Made by a program: the position numbers and the translations under genes. A stretch of 64,000 bases of DNA from Flavobacterium hungaricum (GTDB lineage Bacteria > Bacteroidota > Bacteroidia > Flavobacteriales > Flavobacteriaceae), in assembly GCF_015182285.1 (NCBI RefSeq), contig NZ_PRDM01000008.1:1-64000 (forward strand). The letters run 5' to 3'. The notes beneath the pieces are model-generated. The model saw only the letters and a program-made list of their open reading frames with translations. It had not been told where the DNA came from and ran no database searches. The first letter of the stretch is position 1. Each line of letters begins with the position of its first letter. This document shows positions 38,198-46,138 of the stretch, in pieces.

Positions 38198-38533
38198 TTA
38201 GTATTTGCTTACAATTTCAGACCGATGCTGTTTTCCCCACGCAATCATGGCTTCTATTACAGGCGCAAAAGTTTTACAATAGGGTGTCGAAACATATTTT
38301 ACCTGAATTTCGGCATCGCGGTCTTCTATGCGTTCAATCATCATGTTGAGCTCCATATCTTTCAGTTCACGCGAAAGCATTCGTGTCGTAATGCCCGGAA
38401 TCGAACGTTCGATTTCGCGGAAACGATGATTTCCGTTGCAGATCGAATTGATGATCGGCAGTTTCCATTTACCGCCCAAAACGTGTAAAGTGTCTTGAAG
38501 CGCCTGTACTTCTTCTTTTTGATTTCTTTCCAT
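38198..38533 (-). CDS. HxlR-family winged-helix regulator
   Basis: A 111-residue protein with the typical HxlR body: LHVLGGKWKLPIINSICNGNHRFREIERSIPGITTRMLSRELKDMELNMMIERI (seen in parts), VKYVSTPYC and APVIEAMIAWGKQH. It has one Cys in SICNG and one in TPYCK, candidate redox or electrophile sensors as in HypR/YodB. It is divergent from an SDR gene that is probably its target, across a 428-bp gap containing repeats and an inverted repeat. Confidence 0.94.
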   Translation of the reverse strand: MERNQKEEVQALQDTLHVLGGKWKLPIINSICNGNHRFREIERSIPGITTRMLSRELKDMELNMMIERIEDRDAEIQVKYVSTPYCKTFAPVIEAMIAWGKQHRSEIVSKY

Positions 38534-38554
38534 CTTATTCTAATTTTTTTTTTT

Positions 38555-38745
38555 CGCCACGAATTCACGAATTGTTTTTTTTAAGTTTTTCCGCCACGAA
38601 TTCACGAATTGTTTTTTTATTTTTTGCCACTAATTCACGAATTGTTTATTAAAGTTTTTTTTCGCTAATTCACGAATTGTTTTTTTTTTTTAAGTTTTTC
38701 CGCCACGACTCGACCGAAGGGACAGACGAAGTAATTCACAAATTG
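38555..38745. repeat. Iterated CCACGAATTCACGAATTG repeat
   Basis: Four or five degrading copies of GCCACGAATTCACGAATTG separated by T-rich linkers, at about 38555, 38592, 38625, 38662 and 38700. The last is interrupted by another fragment (ACTCGACCGAAGGGACAGAC). An inverted copy, ATTCGTGAATTCGTGG, lies at 38830-38845. They fill much of the HxlR-SDR spacer. Confidence 0.7.
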
Positions 38746-38882
38746 TTTAATCACTAATTATATTCATTGAGTATCAACAAATAATTAGTGTAATTAATCA
38801 CATTTTTATCACATAGATTATAAAAATAAATTCGTGAATTCGTGGCTATAACTTAGCTCCTTGTCATGGATGGAATTACTTT

Positions 38883-38917
38883 GGTATACTTCATGATACT
38901 GGTTACAAAGTTATACC
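38883..38917 (+). promoter_or_regulatory. Candidate HxlR operator and SDR promoter region
   Basis: Inverted repeat GGTATA (38883-38888) and TATACC (38912-38917) with 23-bp spacing. A TAAATTTG -7 box at 38928-38935 lies just downstream and 26 nt before the SDR start codon, so a regulator bound here would touch the promoter. Confidence 0.4.
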
Positions 38918-38961
38918 ATTTTGGATTTAAATTTGTCAAATAATTTTAAAATAAATTCAAA

Positions 38962-39705
38962 ATGAATACTTCAGAAAACAAAATAGTTGTCATTACAGGC
39001 GGTAACAGCGGCATAGGCTATGCAGCAGCAAAACAATTTAAAGCCGAAGGCGCAACCGTAATTATTACCGGAAGACGAAAGGAAGCAATCGAAAAAGCCG
39101 CTGCAGCATTAGATGCGATTCCGTTAGTGGCAGACCAATCTAAAGTTGCCGATATCGAAAAACTGGCCGAGCAGGTAAAAAACAATTTCGGTTCGGTTGA
39201 CATTCTGTTTATCAATGCCGGGATCGCAGGTTTAGGCACCATCGACCAAACTTCAGAAGAATTGTACGACAGTATTATGAACGTCAATCTAAAAGGTGCG
39301 TTTTTTACGTTAAGCAAATTCATTCCGATTTTAAAAGACGGTGCTTCGGTAGTATTTCTTTCTTCAAACACCGCCAGTATGCCGGGGCCGGGAGCTTCGG
39401 TTTATTCGGCAAGTAAAACAGCTTTGAATTCGTTTATGAAATCAGCTGCACTAGAATTAGCGCCAAGAAAAATCAGAGTCAATTCGGTAAGTCCGGGACC
39501 AACTCAAACCGAAGTCATGAACAAAGTCGGTCTTGACGAAAACACCGTAAAAGGAATTATGGATGTTGTCGTAGAAAAAGTACCGCTAAAACAAATGGGA
39601 AGGGCAGAAGATGTAGCCAAAATGGTGTCGCATTTGAGCAGCGAAAATGCAGGTTTTATTACTGGCGCTGATTTTATTATGGACGGCGGGATGGTTTTGT
39701 CTTAA
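38962..39705 (+). CDS. Short-chain dehydrogenase/reductase (SDR)
   Basis: A 247-residue classical SDR. The cofactor motif is TGGNSGIG (12-19), with NAG in FINAGIAG. The catalytic residues are in the S134/S135 region (FLSSNTASM) and Y148-x3-K152 (YSASK). The C-terminal GAD-FIMDGGMVLS is typical. RR at 38-39 after strand 2 suggests NADP(H) preference. It reduces or oxidises small carbonyl compounds. It is probably under HxlR control. A degenerated second copy of its C-terminus lies at 42851-42985. Confidence 0.95.
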   Translation: MNTSENKIVVITGGNSGIGYAAAKQFKAEGATVIITGRRKEAIEKAAAALDAIPLVADQSKVADIEKLAEQVKNNFGSVDILFINAGIAGLGTIDQTSEELYDSIMNVNLKGAFFTLSKFIPILKDGASVVFLSSNTASMPGPGASVYSASKTALNSFMKSAALELAPRKIRVNSVSPGPTQTEVMNKVGLDENTVKGIMDVVVEKVPLKQMGRAEDVAKMVSHLSSENAGFITGADFIMDGGMVLS

Positions 39706-39710
39706 ATTTT

Positions 39711-39851
39711 AAGGTGCTGAGTTGCTGAGGTTCTAAGGTTCTAAGGTGCTGAGTTGCTAAGGTTCTGAGGTTCTAAGTTACTGAGTTGCTGAGTTACTGA
39801 TTTACTGAGGTGCTGAGTTACTGATTTACTGAGGTTCTGAGGTTCTGAGTT
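39711..39851. repeat. Degenerate decamer repeat (CTGAGGTTCT/CTGAGTTACT)
   Basis: About 14 units of a 10-11-base word, GAGTTGCTGA/GGTTCTAAGG and variants, directly after the SDR stop. It behaves like a tandem minisatellite. There are no coding signs. Confidence 0.85.
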
Positions 39852-39908
39852 TTTTTCTTCTGATTATGAAATAAAAGTCTAAAGCTTTCGCCTTCAAATA
39901 CTAAAAAT

Positions 39909-39938
39909 AAAAGCGATCGGTTAAGATCGCTTTTTTTA
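39909..39938 (+). terminator. Terminator after the SDR gene
   Basis: AAAAGCGATC and GATCGCTTTT with a 6-nt loop, then T-rich. It lies beyond the minisatellite, about 200 nt after the SDR stop. Confidence 0.75.
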
Positions 39939-40031
39939 TTTCAAATAAGTTTGTTTGAAAAAACATCATTATAGAATGATAAACACAATATGCTCCAAAA
40001 ACTACTCCATCTGCATTTACTCCATTCTGTT

Positions 40032-40118
40032 ATGGTGTTCTTTATTATGTACGATAAATTAGATGTTTTGGATTTTACTTTCTATGAAAAAGATGATAAT
40101 TATTTTGATTCTAAATAA
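40032..40118 (+). CDS. Possible small ORF upstream of OxyR
   Basis: A 28-codon ORF (or 23 from the ATG at 40047), ending in TFYEKDDNYFDSK, an acidic/aromatic tail. It lies in the 39939-40211 spacer, about 90 nt before the oxyR start. Low confidence: composition is plausible but there is no known family. Confidence 0.2.
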   Translation: MVFFIMYDKLDVLDFTFYEKDDNYFDSK

Positions 40119-40211
40119 GTTCGGTTTTTTAGAACTTTGGAAAAGTTTTCAAAAGAAATTAAAAATAAAAACTTAGTACCTTAGCATCTCTGTACTTAGA
40201 AACTATAACAC

Positions 40212-41174
40212 ATGACCATTCAGCAATTAAAATATATTGTGGCCTTAGACGAAGAACGGCATTTTGCAAGAGCTGCCGAAGTTTGTATGGTAACGCAGCC
40301 GGGACTTACCATTCAGTTAAAAAATCTGGAAGAAGAAATCGGCATTAAGATTTTTGATCGAAATAAAGTACCCTTGACACCCACCGTTTTGGGGATCGAA
40401 ATTATCAATAAAGCCAAAAAAATACTTCGTGAAGTCGATGAAATTCGTGATTTTGTAATCAACGAAAAAAATCTGCTGGAAGGAGAGTTAAAGCTGGGTA
40501 TTATTTCCACTTTATCGCCTTATCTGATTCCGTTATTTATTCAGGCAATGAAAGAAGCGGCGCCCAATGTACATTTTATTATTAAAGAAGGCTATACCGG
40601 ACACTTAATGCGCGATTTAGAAACGGGAGCCATTGACGTTGCCATTATGGCAACACCAACCGGAAACCCGAATTTAATCGAACATGTTGTTTTTAAAGAA
40701 CCATTTGTGGCGTATTTAAATCAGACGCACCCGATGGCGAATGATGAATTTTACGAAATGCAGCCTGGCGACAAAACAGAATTATTATTGCTGCATCATG
40801 AATATTGCTACAACGCACAACTGCTGGACATCTGCGGACTTAAAACATCTGATAAAATAAAGGAGCAGTTTACCTACGACATCAATTCGATAGAAACCTT
40901 AAAAAATCTAGTTCGCGCCCATTTAGGATTTGCGATTATTCCGAAACTTTCTACTATAAACGAATCGGGCGGTCTTTTTAAACCTTTCAAAGAACCCGTT
41001 CCCGTAAGAGAAATAAGTCTGGTAGTTTCCGATTCTTTCTCCAAGAAATTACTATTGGAGAAAATGAATGAAGCGATCTGGAACTGCCTTCCCGAATCAC
41101 TCAAAAAAGATTTTAATTATAAAAAAATCCGCTGGAACGATTCTCCTTATTTTATAAAAGCTGTTAGTAAATAA
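40212..41174 (+). CDS. oxyR: OxyR-type LysR regulator
   Basis: A 320-residue protein with an N-terminal winged helix (QLKYIVALDEERHFARAAEVCMVTQPGLTIQLKNLEEEIG, read in parts) and a LysR effector domain. C199 (HHEYCYNAQ) and C208 (LLDICGLK) fall at the spacing, and even the numbering, of the peroxide-sensing pair of E. coli OxyR. They are expected to form a disulfide on H2O2 exposure and activate antioxidant genes. The flanking motif (EYCYNAQ) differs from GHCLRDQ. No catalase gene is adjacent; OsmC and Ohr are within 8 kb. Confidence 0.88.
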   Translation: MTIQQLKYIVALDEERHFARAAEVCMVTQPGLTIQLKNLEEEIGIKIFDRNKVPLTPTVLGIEIINKAKKILREVDEIRDFVINEKNLLEGELKLGIISTLSPYLIPLFIQAMKEAAPNVHFIIKEGYTGHLMRDLETGAIDVAIMATPTGNPNLIEHVVFKEPFVAYLNQTHPMANDEFYEMQPGDKTELLLLHHEYCYNAQLLDICGLKTSDKIKEQFTYDINSIETLKNLVRAHLGFAIIPKLSTINESGGLFKPFKEPVPVREISLVVSDSFSKKLLLEKMNEAIWNCLPESLKKDFNYKKIRWNDSPYFIKAVSK

Positions 41175-41197
41175 AATTCCAATACTAAAAATTCCAA

Positions 41198-41239
41198 ATT
41201 CCAAGTTACTGTATAGTTTGGAATTTGGAATTTTTTTAT
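41198..41239 (+). terminator. Terminator between oxyR and the secreted hydrolase
   Basis: AAAAATTCCAAATTCCAA and TTGGAATTTGGAATTTTT form a perfect 18-bp stem with T-runs on both strands, so it can serve both convergent genes. TTGGAATTT words repeat up to 41276. Confidence 0.8.
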
Positions 41240-41290
41240 TTGGAATTTCCTCCAAATCCATTGGAATTTGGAATTTTAAAATATTGAAAT

Positions 41291-42076
41291 TTATTTTTTA
41301 AATGATGCCTCAATAATCACATTCGCTACTTTCTCTGGCTGCGAAATAAACACTACATGACTGCCTTTAATTTCAGTAATTTTTGTGTTAGAACGTTTGT
41401 ACATTGCCACCTGAATACTTGGAACAATACTTTTGTCTTCAGTTGCTACGATTCCGTAAGAAGGTTTAGTTCTCCAAGCGGCATTAGTGATAGGTGTTAA
41501 AAAACCTTGTGCATAAAAAGCACCTTGCGAAGCATACATAAAATCTGCTTGTTCTTTGCTCAAATCTCCTGCAAAACCAGCGTGGAATTTAGCTTTATCA
41601 TAATATGCAATTCCTTTTTCATCTGGAGCCAATACACCATTTTCTGGAGCTGGAGGAGCAGTTTGTAGCCATTGAACAGAATTTTCGCCCTTATCAGGCT
41701 GTAAAGCTGCCACGTAAACCAAAGCCGCTACTTTTGGGTGATTTCCAGCTTCTGTAATTACAGTGCCGCCCCAAGAATGTCCCACCAAAATGGTCGGTCC
41801 GTCTTGTTTGTCTAAAGCTAAGTTGGTGGCTTTAACATCATCCTCCAAAGAACTCAAGGGATTCTGAACGATGGTTACATTATAGCCTTTTTTAGTCAAA
41901 ACTTTGTATAAACCTTGCCATCCAGAACCATCTGCAAATGCACCGTGAACCAATACGACATTTTTAATTTGTGGAGCTGCTGCTTTTTGCGCGTTTACGT
42001 TTGTTACTGTTAGAAGTAAACTGAATAGTACTACTGCGAATGAGAAATAACGATTTAATATATTTAATGTTTTCAT
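41291..42076 (-). CDS. Secreted alpha/beta hydrolase
   Basis: A 261-residue protein with a signal peptide (to about residue 29, VNAQ). The oxyanion motif is HGAFADGSGW, the nucleophile elbow is GH-S101-WGG and the catalytic His is in KGSH240VVF. The FADGSGWQGL and NPLSSL pattern places it with the salicylate esterase/EstC-like group of alpha/beta hydrolases. It is periplasmic or secreted. It is the downstream neighbour of the OsmC gene on the same strand, but 214 nt apart. Confidence 0.9.
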   Translation of the reverse strand: MKTLNILNRYFSFAVVLFSLLLTVTNVNAQKAAAPQIKNVVLVHGAFADGSGWQGLYKVLTKKGYNVTIVQNPLSSLEDDVKATNLALDKQDGPTILVGHSWGGTVITEAGNHPKVAALVYVAALQPDKGENSVQWLQTAPPAPENGVLAPDEKGIAYYDKAKFHAGFAGDLSKEQADFMYASQGAFYAQGFLTPITNAAWRTKPSYGIVATEDKSIVPSIQVAMYKRSNTKITEIKGSHVVFISQPEKVANVIIEASFKK

Positions 42077-42290
42077 TTTATTTAGATTTTAGATTGTAAT
42101 TATGATTATGATTTGTCTCAATTTTGTCATTTCGACGGAGGAGACCCGAAAGATAGCGAACAGGCGAAGCAAATCTCCGCGAGTAGCTCTACAAAGATTG
42201 GTTATATTCTTTGTGGAGTTTCTGGCGTATCCTTCGACTCCGCTCAGGAAGACAAAGCCTTGTGTTAATTTGGAATTTAAAATTTGGAAT
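42077..42290. other. Intergenic repeat-like segment
   Basis: Contains TCATTTCGACGGAGGAGACC, GAGTAGCTCTACAAAGATTGG and TATCCTTCGACTCCGCTCAGG, words that look like a dispersed family of intergenic fragments; short pieces recur near 32225 and 38707. No gene. Confidence 0.4.
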
Positions 42291-42707
42291 TTAATTAAGC
42301 GTAACAGTCAAAGTAATTTCAGTATTCAACAATTTAGAAATTGGACAAATTTCTTTTGCTTTTTGTGCCGTTTGCTGAAAATCTTCTGCAGAAATTCCAG
42401 GTACTTTACCGGTAAGTTCTAACTGAATTAAAGTAATGGTTCCGTCTTCAAAAGTTACTTTAGCCGTAGTGTCTAAATCTTCTGGAACAAAACCAGCTTC
42501 AGACAATAAAAAGCTTAATTGCATTGTAAAACAGCCAGAATGCGCCGCAGCGATTAATTCCTCAGGATTGGTTCCAACACCCTGCTCAAAACGAGTTTTG
42601 AATGATAATTGTGCATTATCTAAAGTGGTGCTTTGTGTACTAATGGTTCCTTTTCCTTCCATTCCTGTACCTTTCCAGTTTGCGTTTGCTCTTCTTGTAA
42701 ATTTCAT
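42291..42707 (-). CDS. OsmC-family hydroperoxide reductase
   Basis: A 138-residue protein. The two redox cysteines are C59 (HSGCFTMQL) and C121 (EICPISKLLN), as required for OsmC/Ohr-type thiol peroxidase activity. The GVGTNPEELIAAAHSGCF block is the OsmC subgroup form and not Ohr. It detoxifies organic hydroperoxides. A TACCTTTG -7-like box lies upstream on the minus strand near 42771-42778, after an ATTAA-TTTGG-TTAAT palindrome that could be an operator. Confidence 0.93.
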   Translation of the reverse strand: MKFTRRANANWKGTGMEGKGTISTQSTTLDNAQLSFKTRFEQGVGTNPEELIAAAHSGCFTMQLSFLLSEAGFVPEDLDTTAKVTFEDGTITLIQLELTGKVPGISAEDFQQTAQKAKEICPISKLLNTEITLTVTLN

Positions 42708-42850
42708 GATTTTTATTTTTTAAATTATTTTTTAAGATGTTCAAATCATTTCTTTGATTTTGATGAGACAAAGGTATAGGGAAGGTGTTTATTAACCAAA
42801 TTAATAATTTTTAATAGTTATAAAAATAATTTATAAGTATTGGATTTGCT

Positions 42851-42985
42851 GTGTGTGGAGGAGAAAGTCGGAGTAAAATAAAATGGGGAAGGGAAGAAGA
42901 TGTTGCTAAAATGGTGTTGAATTTGAATAATAAAAGTGCAGTTACTGGGGTTGATTTTATTATGAATGGTGAGATGAGTTTGGGA
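42851..42985 (+). pseudogene. Decayed C-terminus of an SDR gene
   Basis: Reading frame 42851-43039 contains KIKWGREEDVAKMVLNLNNK, then SAVTGVDFIMNGEMSLG. This lines up residue for residue with the C-terminus of the SDR at 38962-39705 (GRAEDVAKMVSHLSSENAG, then GADFIMDGGMVLS). The catalytic and cofactor parts are absent and the start is a random GTG. It is a fragment of a second, related SDR gene. The frame ends in the terminator of the next locus. Confidence 0.75.
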
Positions 42986-43006
42986 TTATTGTTTTTAACA
43001 AATAAA

Positions 43007-43037
43007 AAAAAGAGCTTAAAATTTATAAGCTCTTTTT
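43007..43037 (-). terminator. Terminator of the AT-rich nuclease gene
   Basis: AAAAAGAGCTTA and TAAGCTCTTTTT form a 12-bp stem with T-runs on both strands. It is 25 nt past the stop of the 43062-45398 gene. Confidence 0.85.
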
Positions 43038-43061
43038 AATTTAAAAATTTGATGATATATA

Positions 43062-45398
43062 TTACTCTACTACTAAATATGATTTAATTACACCATCAAA
43101 TTTCTTTTTATAATTATCAGAATATTTACCATGTCTCATAAAAAAACTCGATTCTTCCCCTAATAGTAATAAAATTGCAGGTATAGCATCTTCAATCTGT
43201 AAAATTGAAGTAAAATTATCGAGTGAATACGAACCTTCTTTACGATTATAATAATCATAAATATTTGATACAATTTCATCTACTGGTTGACTATCGCTAT
43301 ATTCAACTTCAGTTTTTATCGAATCTTCTTTATTTATTTCGTAAATATAAGTATCTCTAATTTCTGCAAGACCTCTTGATAATTTTGTACCAGAGGCTGA
43401 TTTTAAATCAATAATACTAGTTAAAATGTCAGACAGCTTTTTAACACCACGAACTACTTCAAATTCAGTATCTATCATTGATAAAATCTCATTTGAAATT
43501 GCACTACTATTAATTTTGAAGTTTAAAAGTGAAGTATGATCAAGATACTTTCCGGGTTTGAATAAGTGCCAATATCGTAAGCTTGGATTGCGTAATTGAT
43601 ATTCTTTTCTAAATTCTTTAAAAGTATTATCCCAAGTTATTACAATTGGATCAATTAGATCAATATCTAAATCATAAATATGCATAAACAGTAAACTGTC
43701 AAATTTTAATGATCTAGCCTTACGATTTGATTCATTTCGGGAGTATATTTCTCCTAAAGTTTTTGAAATTCTTTGAAAATCACTTCTAGTTTTATAATCT
43801 GTATCGTATTTATGTACAACATCAATATTAATTTCGTTTACTTTTAATAACTGTATAAGAAATTGTTGCAAGTAATCATTTTTATCATCTTTTTGAACCA
43901 TATTTAATGATATACCGAAATCTTCTATATAGCTTCTAAAACTTCCATCAAAAAGTTTTTTTTCTTTTACTTTCAAAAAGAAATTTAGTAATTCATTACT
44001 TGTTCCTCCCAATTTTTCAAGTAATCCTGTGTCATAAATTGGGATCATTTTAATTGTCCTATTTAAGTAATCTGCTAACTCAATTACATATGGTTCAATA
44101 GTATTATATATAGTATTATTTTCCTTGTTTTTAATTAATGAAAACAAACTTTTTGTGACTTTGAATCTATAATTATCATATTCAAAATCTTCTTCTTTCA
44201 TGACCATTAATAAATTTAGCAAAACGGGTGTATCTAAAAAAACTTCTTTATTCTGTCTCCTAGTATAGGAATCAAATTCAGAACTATTTATTAAATCTTT
44301 GTATAGTTTTCCAGCAGAAATTTTTATAATAAAGTCATTTTCGCTACATAATGAAATAACTTCATAAATAAAATTTTTAATCTGAGTTTTATCTGTTAAT
44401 GATTCATTTACATATGATATAAGGTCTTGAATTTCAATATTTTCTCCATTTTCTTGTTCATAAGCTTCATTAATTTCATCTAAGTCAATTTCTTTATATT
44501 TTTTAAAAATATTATAAATTTTATCGATAATAATTTTAAGTTCAATATTCCCATCGTAATTATTTATTATTGATTGTAAATTAGTAAGGAATTCTCTTTC
44601 AAGTAAATCTGAATCAGCTTTTATACTTTTTAATTTATTTGATTCATTTTCAGTTAATTGATATTTATAAAGGTCGACTTTTTCAATTTTATGCTTGACA
44701 AGTAAATTGTCAATTATTTTATTACAATAATATTCAGGATTTTGAAGATTAAATTCATTTTTTAATTGCTCCTGAATGTCACTTTTAGAAAGTATAGTAT
44801 TAGAGCAATTGAAAAATGCATTAAGAACAAATGCATTTATAAAACGTTCCTTTAATTCTAAAGAATCGCTGTTATGATTTAATAAATCAAAGCAAAGTTT
44901 ATCATTTTCAGTAAAATATGTTTTTTCGTGATTTAGAAATTCGCCAAGGATATCTCTCAATTTATTTCTCGAAGCTGCAAAATCTGGTTTTTCTAAATAT
45001 GTTGCAATTAACTTATTATCAAATATTTCTAAAGAAATAGAATATTCTCGTTTAGCAATATCCTGCAAATTATTTACCTTTTCTTCTGAAGCACCTTTAG
45101 AATAAAAAAAATAAAAATTTTCAGAGAATTGATGTTTTTGTATATTATTAAAAATTTTTACCAGATCTTTTTCTAATTTATTGTACACATTTGAATCGAC
45201 TGTTACTTGCAGTGGAATTTTTTTTGCAATTCTATTGATGAAAATTTTCATATCTATTCCTCCATCACTTTTCCCATCAGTAAACGAAACGGTATCAACT
45301 TTAAAATAATCTTTTATAAAAACTTTTATAAATTCATCAAATTGATCTTTAGTTAGACCATATATCCATCGGGTAATATTTTTTGTGTAATCATTCAT
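43062..45398 (-). CDS. REase-like plus PIN-like two-nuclease protein (defence candidate)
   Basis: A 778-residue cytoplasmic protein. Residues of about 10-135 look like a restriction-endonuclease-like domain of the Mrr type: D45-G-G-I-D49 and PLQ64VTV, with the usual lysine of the (D/E/Q)xK motif replaced by T66. About 160-380 is helical with a winged-helix-like part (LLVKHKIEKVDLYKYQL). About 385-600 resembles a PIN nuclease with D389 (VFLDTPVLL), E440 (PYVIELADYL), D567 (LKFDSLLF) and D590 (VITWDNTF). The gene is far more AT-rich than its neighbours (sampled lines about 18-23% GC against about 35%), stands alone and is flanked by terminators. Domain calls are my reading of the motifs. Confidence 0.7.
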   Translation of the reverse strand: MNDYTKNITRWIYGLTKDQFDEFIKVFIKDYFKVDTVSFTDGKSDGGIDMKIFINRIAKKIPLQVTVDSNVYNKLEKDLVKIFNNIQKHQFSENFYFFYSKGASEEKVNNLQDIAKREYSISLEIFDNKLIATYLEKPDFAASRNKLRDILGEFLNHEKTYFTENDKLCFDLLNHNSDSLELKERFINAFVLNAFFNCSNTILSKSDIQEQLKNEFNLQNPEYYCNKIIDNLLVKHKIEKVDLYKYQLTENESNKLKSIKADSDLLEREFLTNLQSIINNYDGNIELKIIIDKIYNIFKKYKEIDLDEINEAYEQENGENIEIQDLISYVNESLTDKTQIKNFIYEVISLCSENDFIIKISAGKLYKDLINSSEFDSYTRRQNKEVFLDTPVLLNLLMVMKEEDFEYDNYRFKVTKSLFSLIKNKENNTIYNTIEPYVIELADYLNRTIKMIPIYDTGLLEKLGGTSNELLNFFLKVKEKKLFDGSFRSYIEDFGISLNMVQKDDKNDYLQQFLIQLLKVNEINIDVVHKYDTDYKTRSDFQRISKTLGEIYSRNESNRKARSLKFDSLLFMHIYDLDIDLIDPIVITWDNTFKEFRKEYQLRNPSLRYWHLFKPGKYLDHTSLLNFKINSSAISNEILSMIDTEFEVVRGVKKLSDILTSIIDLKSASGTKLSRGLAEIRDTYIYEINKEDSIKTEVEYSDSQPVDEIVSNIYDYYNRKEGSYSLDNFTSILQIEDAIPAILLLLGEESSFFMRHGKYSDNYKKKFDGVIKSYLVVE

Positions 45399-45610
45399 AT
45401 CTAATATTTTCTTATTTTTTGATTAATGGTTCTAATTAATTTTTTTTATGGGATAATTCTTTGTAAATTATTAAAGTTACAAACATAAAGAAAGATTTTA
45501 GAATTAATGAATGGAAATCCGTAATCTGTTAATTAATATTCTCACAAGTGTAATAATAATCAAAACCCAATCAACCCGTATTTCTACGGTATTTTCTTTA
45601 ATAAAAAAAC

Positions 45611-45643
45611 AAACCCCTCAATCTAAAAAAGATCAAGGGGTTT
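45611..45643 (-). terminator. Terminator of the small-ORF operon
   Basis: AAACCCCT (45611-45618) and AGGGGTTT (45636-45643), with a T-run after it on the minus strand. It is 25 nt past the stop of the 45668-45895 gene. Confidence 0.75.
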
Positions 45644-45667
45644 AATTTTTTCAAAAGTTTAGAAACC

Positions 45668-45895
45668 TTATTCCAAATCCAGATACGGATTTAAAGTTTC
45701 GGCTAGTTCGTTCAGCCAGGTGAAACTGTCTCTTAAAGCCTTTTCGGATGAAAGATGTTGGTCGTTCATGACATTTAAGGCAAGGTTAAAATTTACCAAT
45801 CGTATCGCTTTTGCCATCGAAAGAGGATCAATTCTGTCGGTGAAGAAGTTCAACAGCCTGATTTCGGCTTCTTTTGAAAGGGTGTTGGTACTCAT
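45668..45895 (-). CDS. Small hypothetical protein
   Basis: A 75-residue, mostly helical, soluble protein. Features are AEIRLLNFFTDRIDPLSMAKAIRLVNFNLALNV and SSEKALRDSFTWLNELAETLNPYLDLE (read in parts). There is no known motif. It is preceded by TCCTAAAAATAAAGAA directly before the ATG. The same leader precedes a 26-codon ORF 45 nt upstream, so both are probably translated from one message. A terminator follows. Confidence 0.75.
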   Translation of the reverse strand: MSTNTLSKEAEIRLLNFFTDRIDPLSMAKAIRLVNFNLALNVMNDQHLSSEKALRDSFTWLNELAETLNPYLDLE

Positions 45896-45940
45896 ATTCT
45901 TTATTTTTAGGAGGTATAAAACCCATGCAGCTAAGGTGTC

Positions 45941-46021
45941 CTACGCTATAAAGAAAGCGTTGCGGTTGTTTCCAATACCACCACCATACCACACGGGCAT
46001 AAATTTTCTTTCTGAATTCAT
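45941..46021 (-). CDS. 26-codon ORF, first gene of the small operon
   Basis: Too short for usual gene finders. ATG at 46021, stop at 45941-45943. The sequence includes FMPVWYGGGIGNNRNAFFIA at its end. It begins after the same TCCTAAAAATAAAGAA leader as the 75-residue gene downstream and 20 nt after a TATATTTG promoter box, which supports real translation. It could be a leader peptide, a secreted peptide or a small regulatory protein; no family is recognised. Confidence 0.55.
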   Translation of the reverse strand: MNSERKFMPVWYGGGIGNNRNAFFIA

Positions 46022-46041
46022 GTTCTTTATTTTTAGGACTA

Positions 46042-46049
46042 CAAATATA
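46042..46049 (-). promoter_or_regulatory. -7 promoter box of the small-ORF operon
   Basis: On the minus strand it reads TATATTTG, 20 nt before the ATG at 46021. Confidence 0.55.
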
Positions 46050-46138
46050 TTAAATCTGATTGGGTTAATAGTAAGAAAAATAATATGTTTTTTACTGAAG
46101 TTCTTTTTCAGAAATCTTTCCTTTTGAAAATGAGTGTC

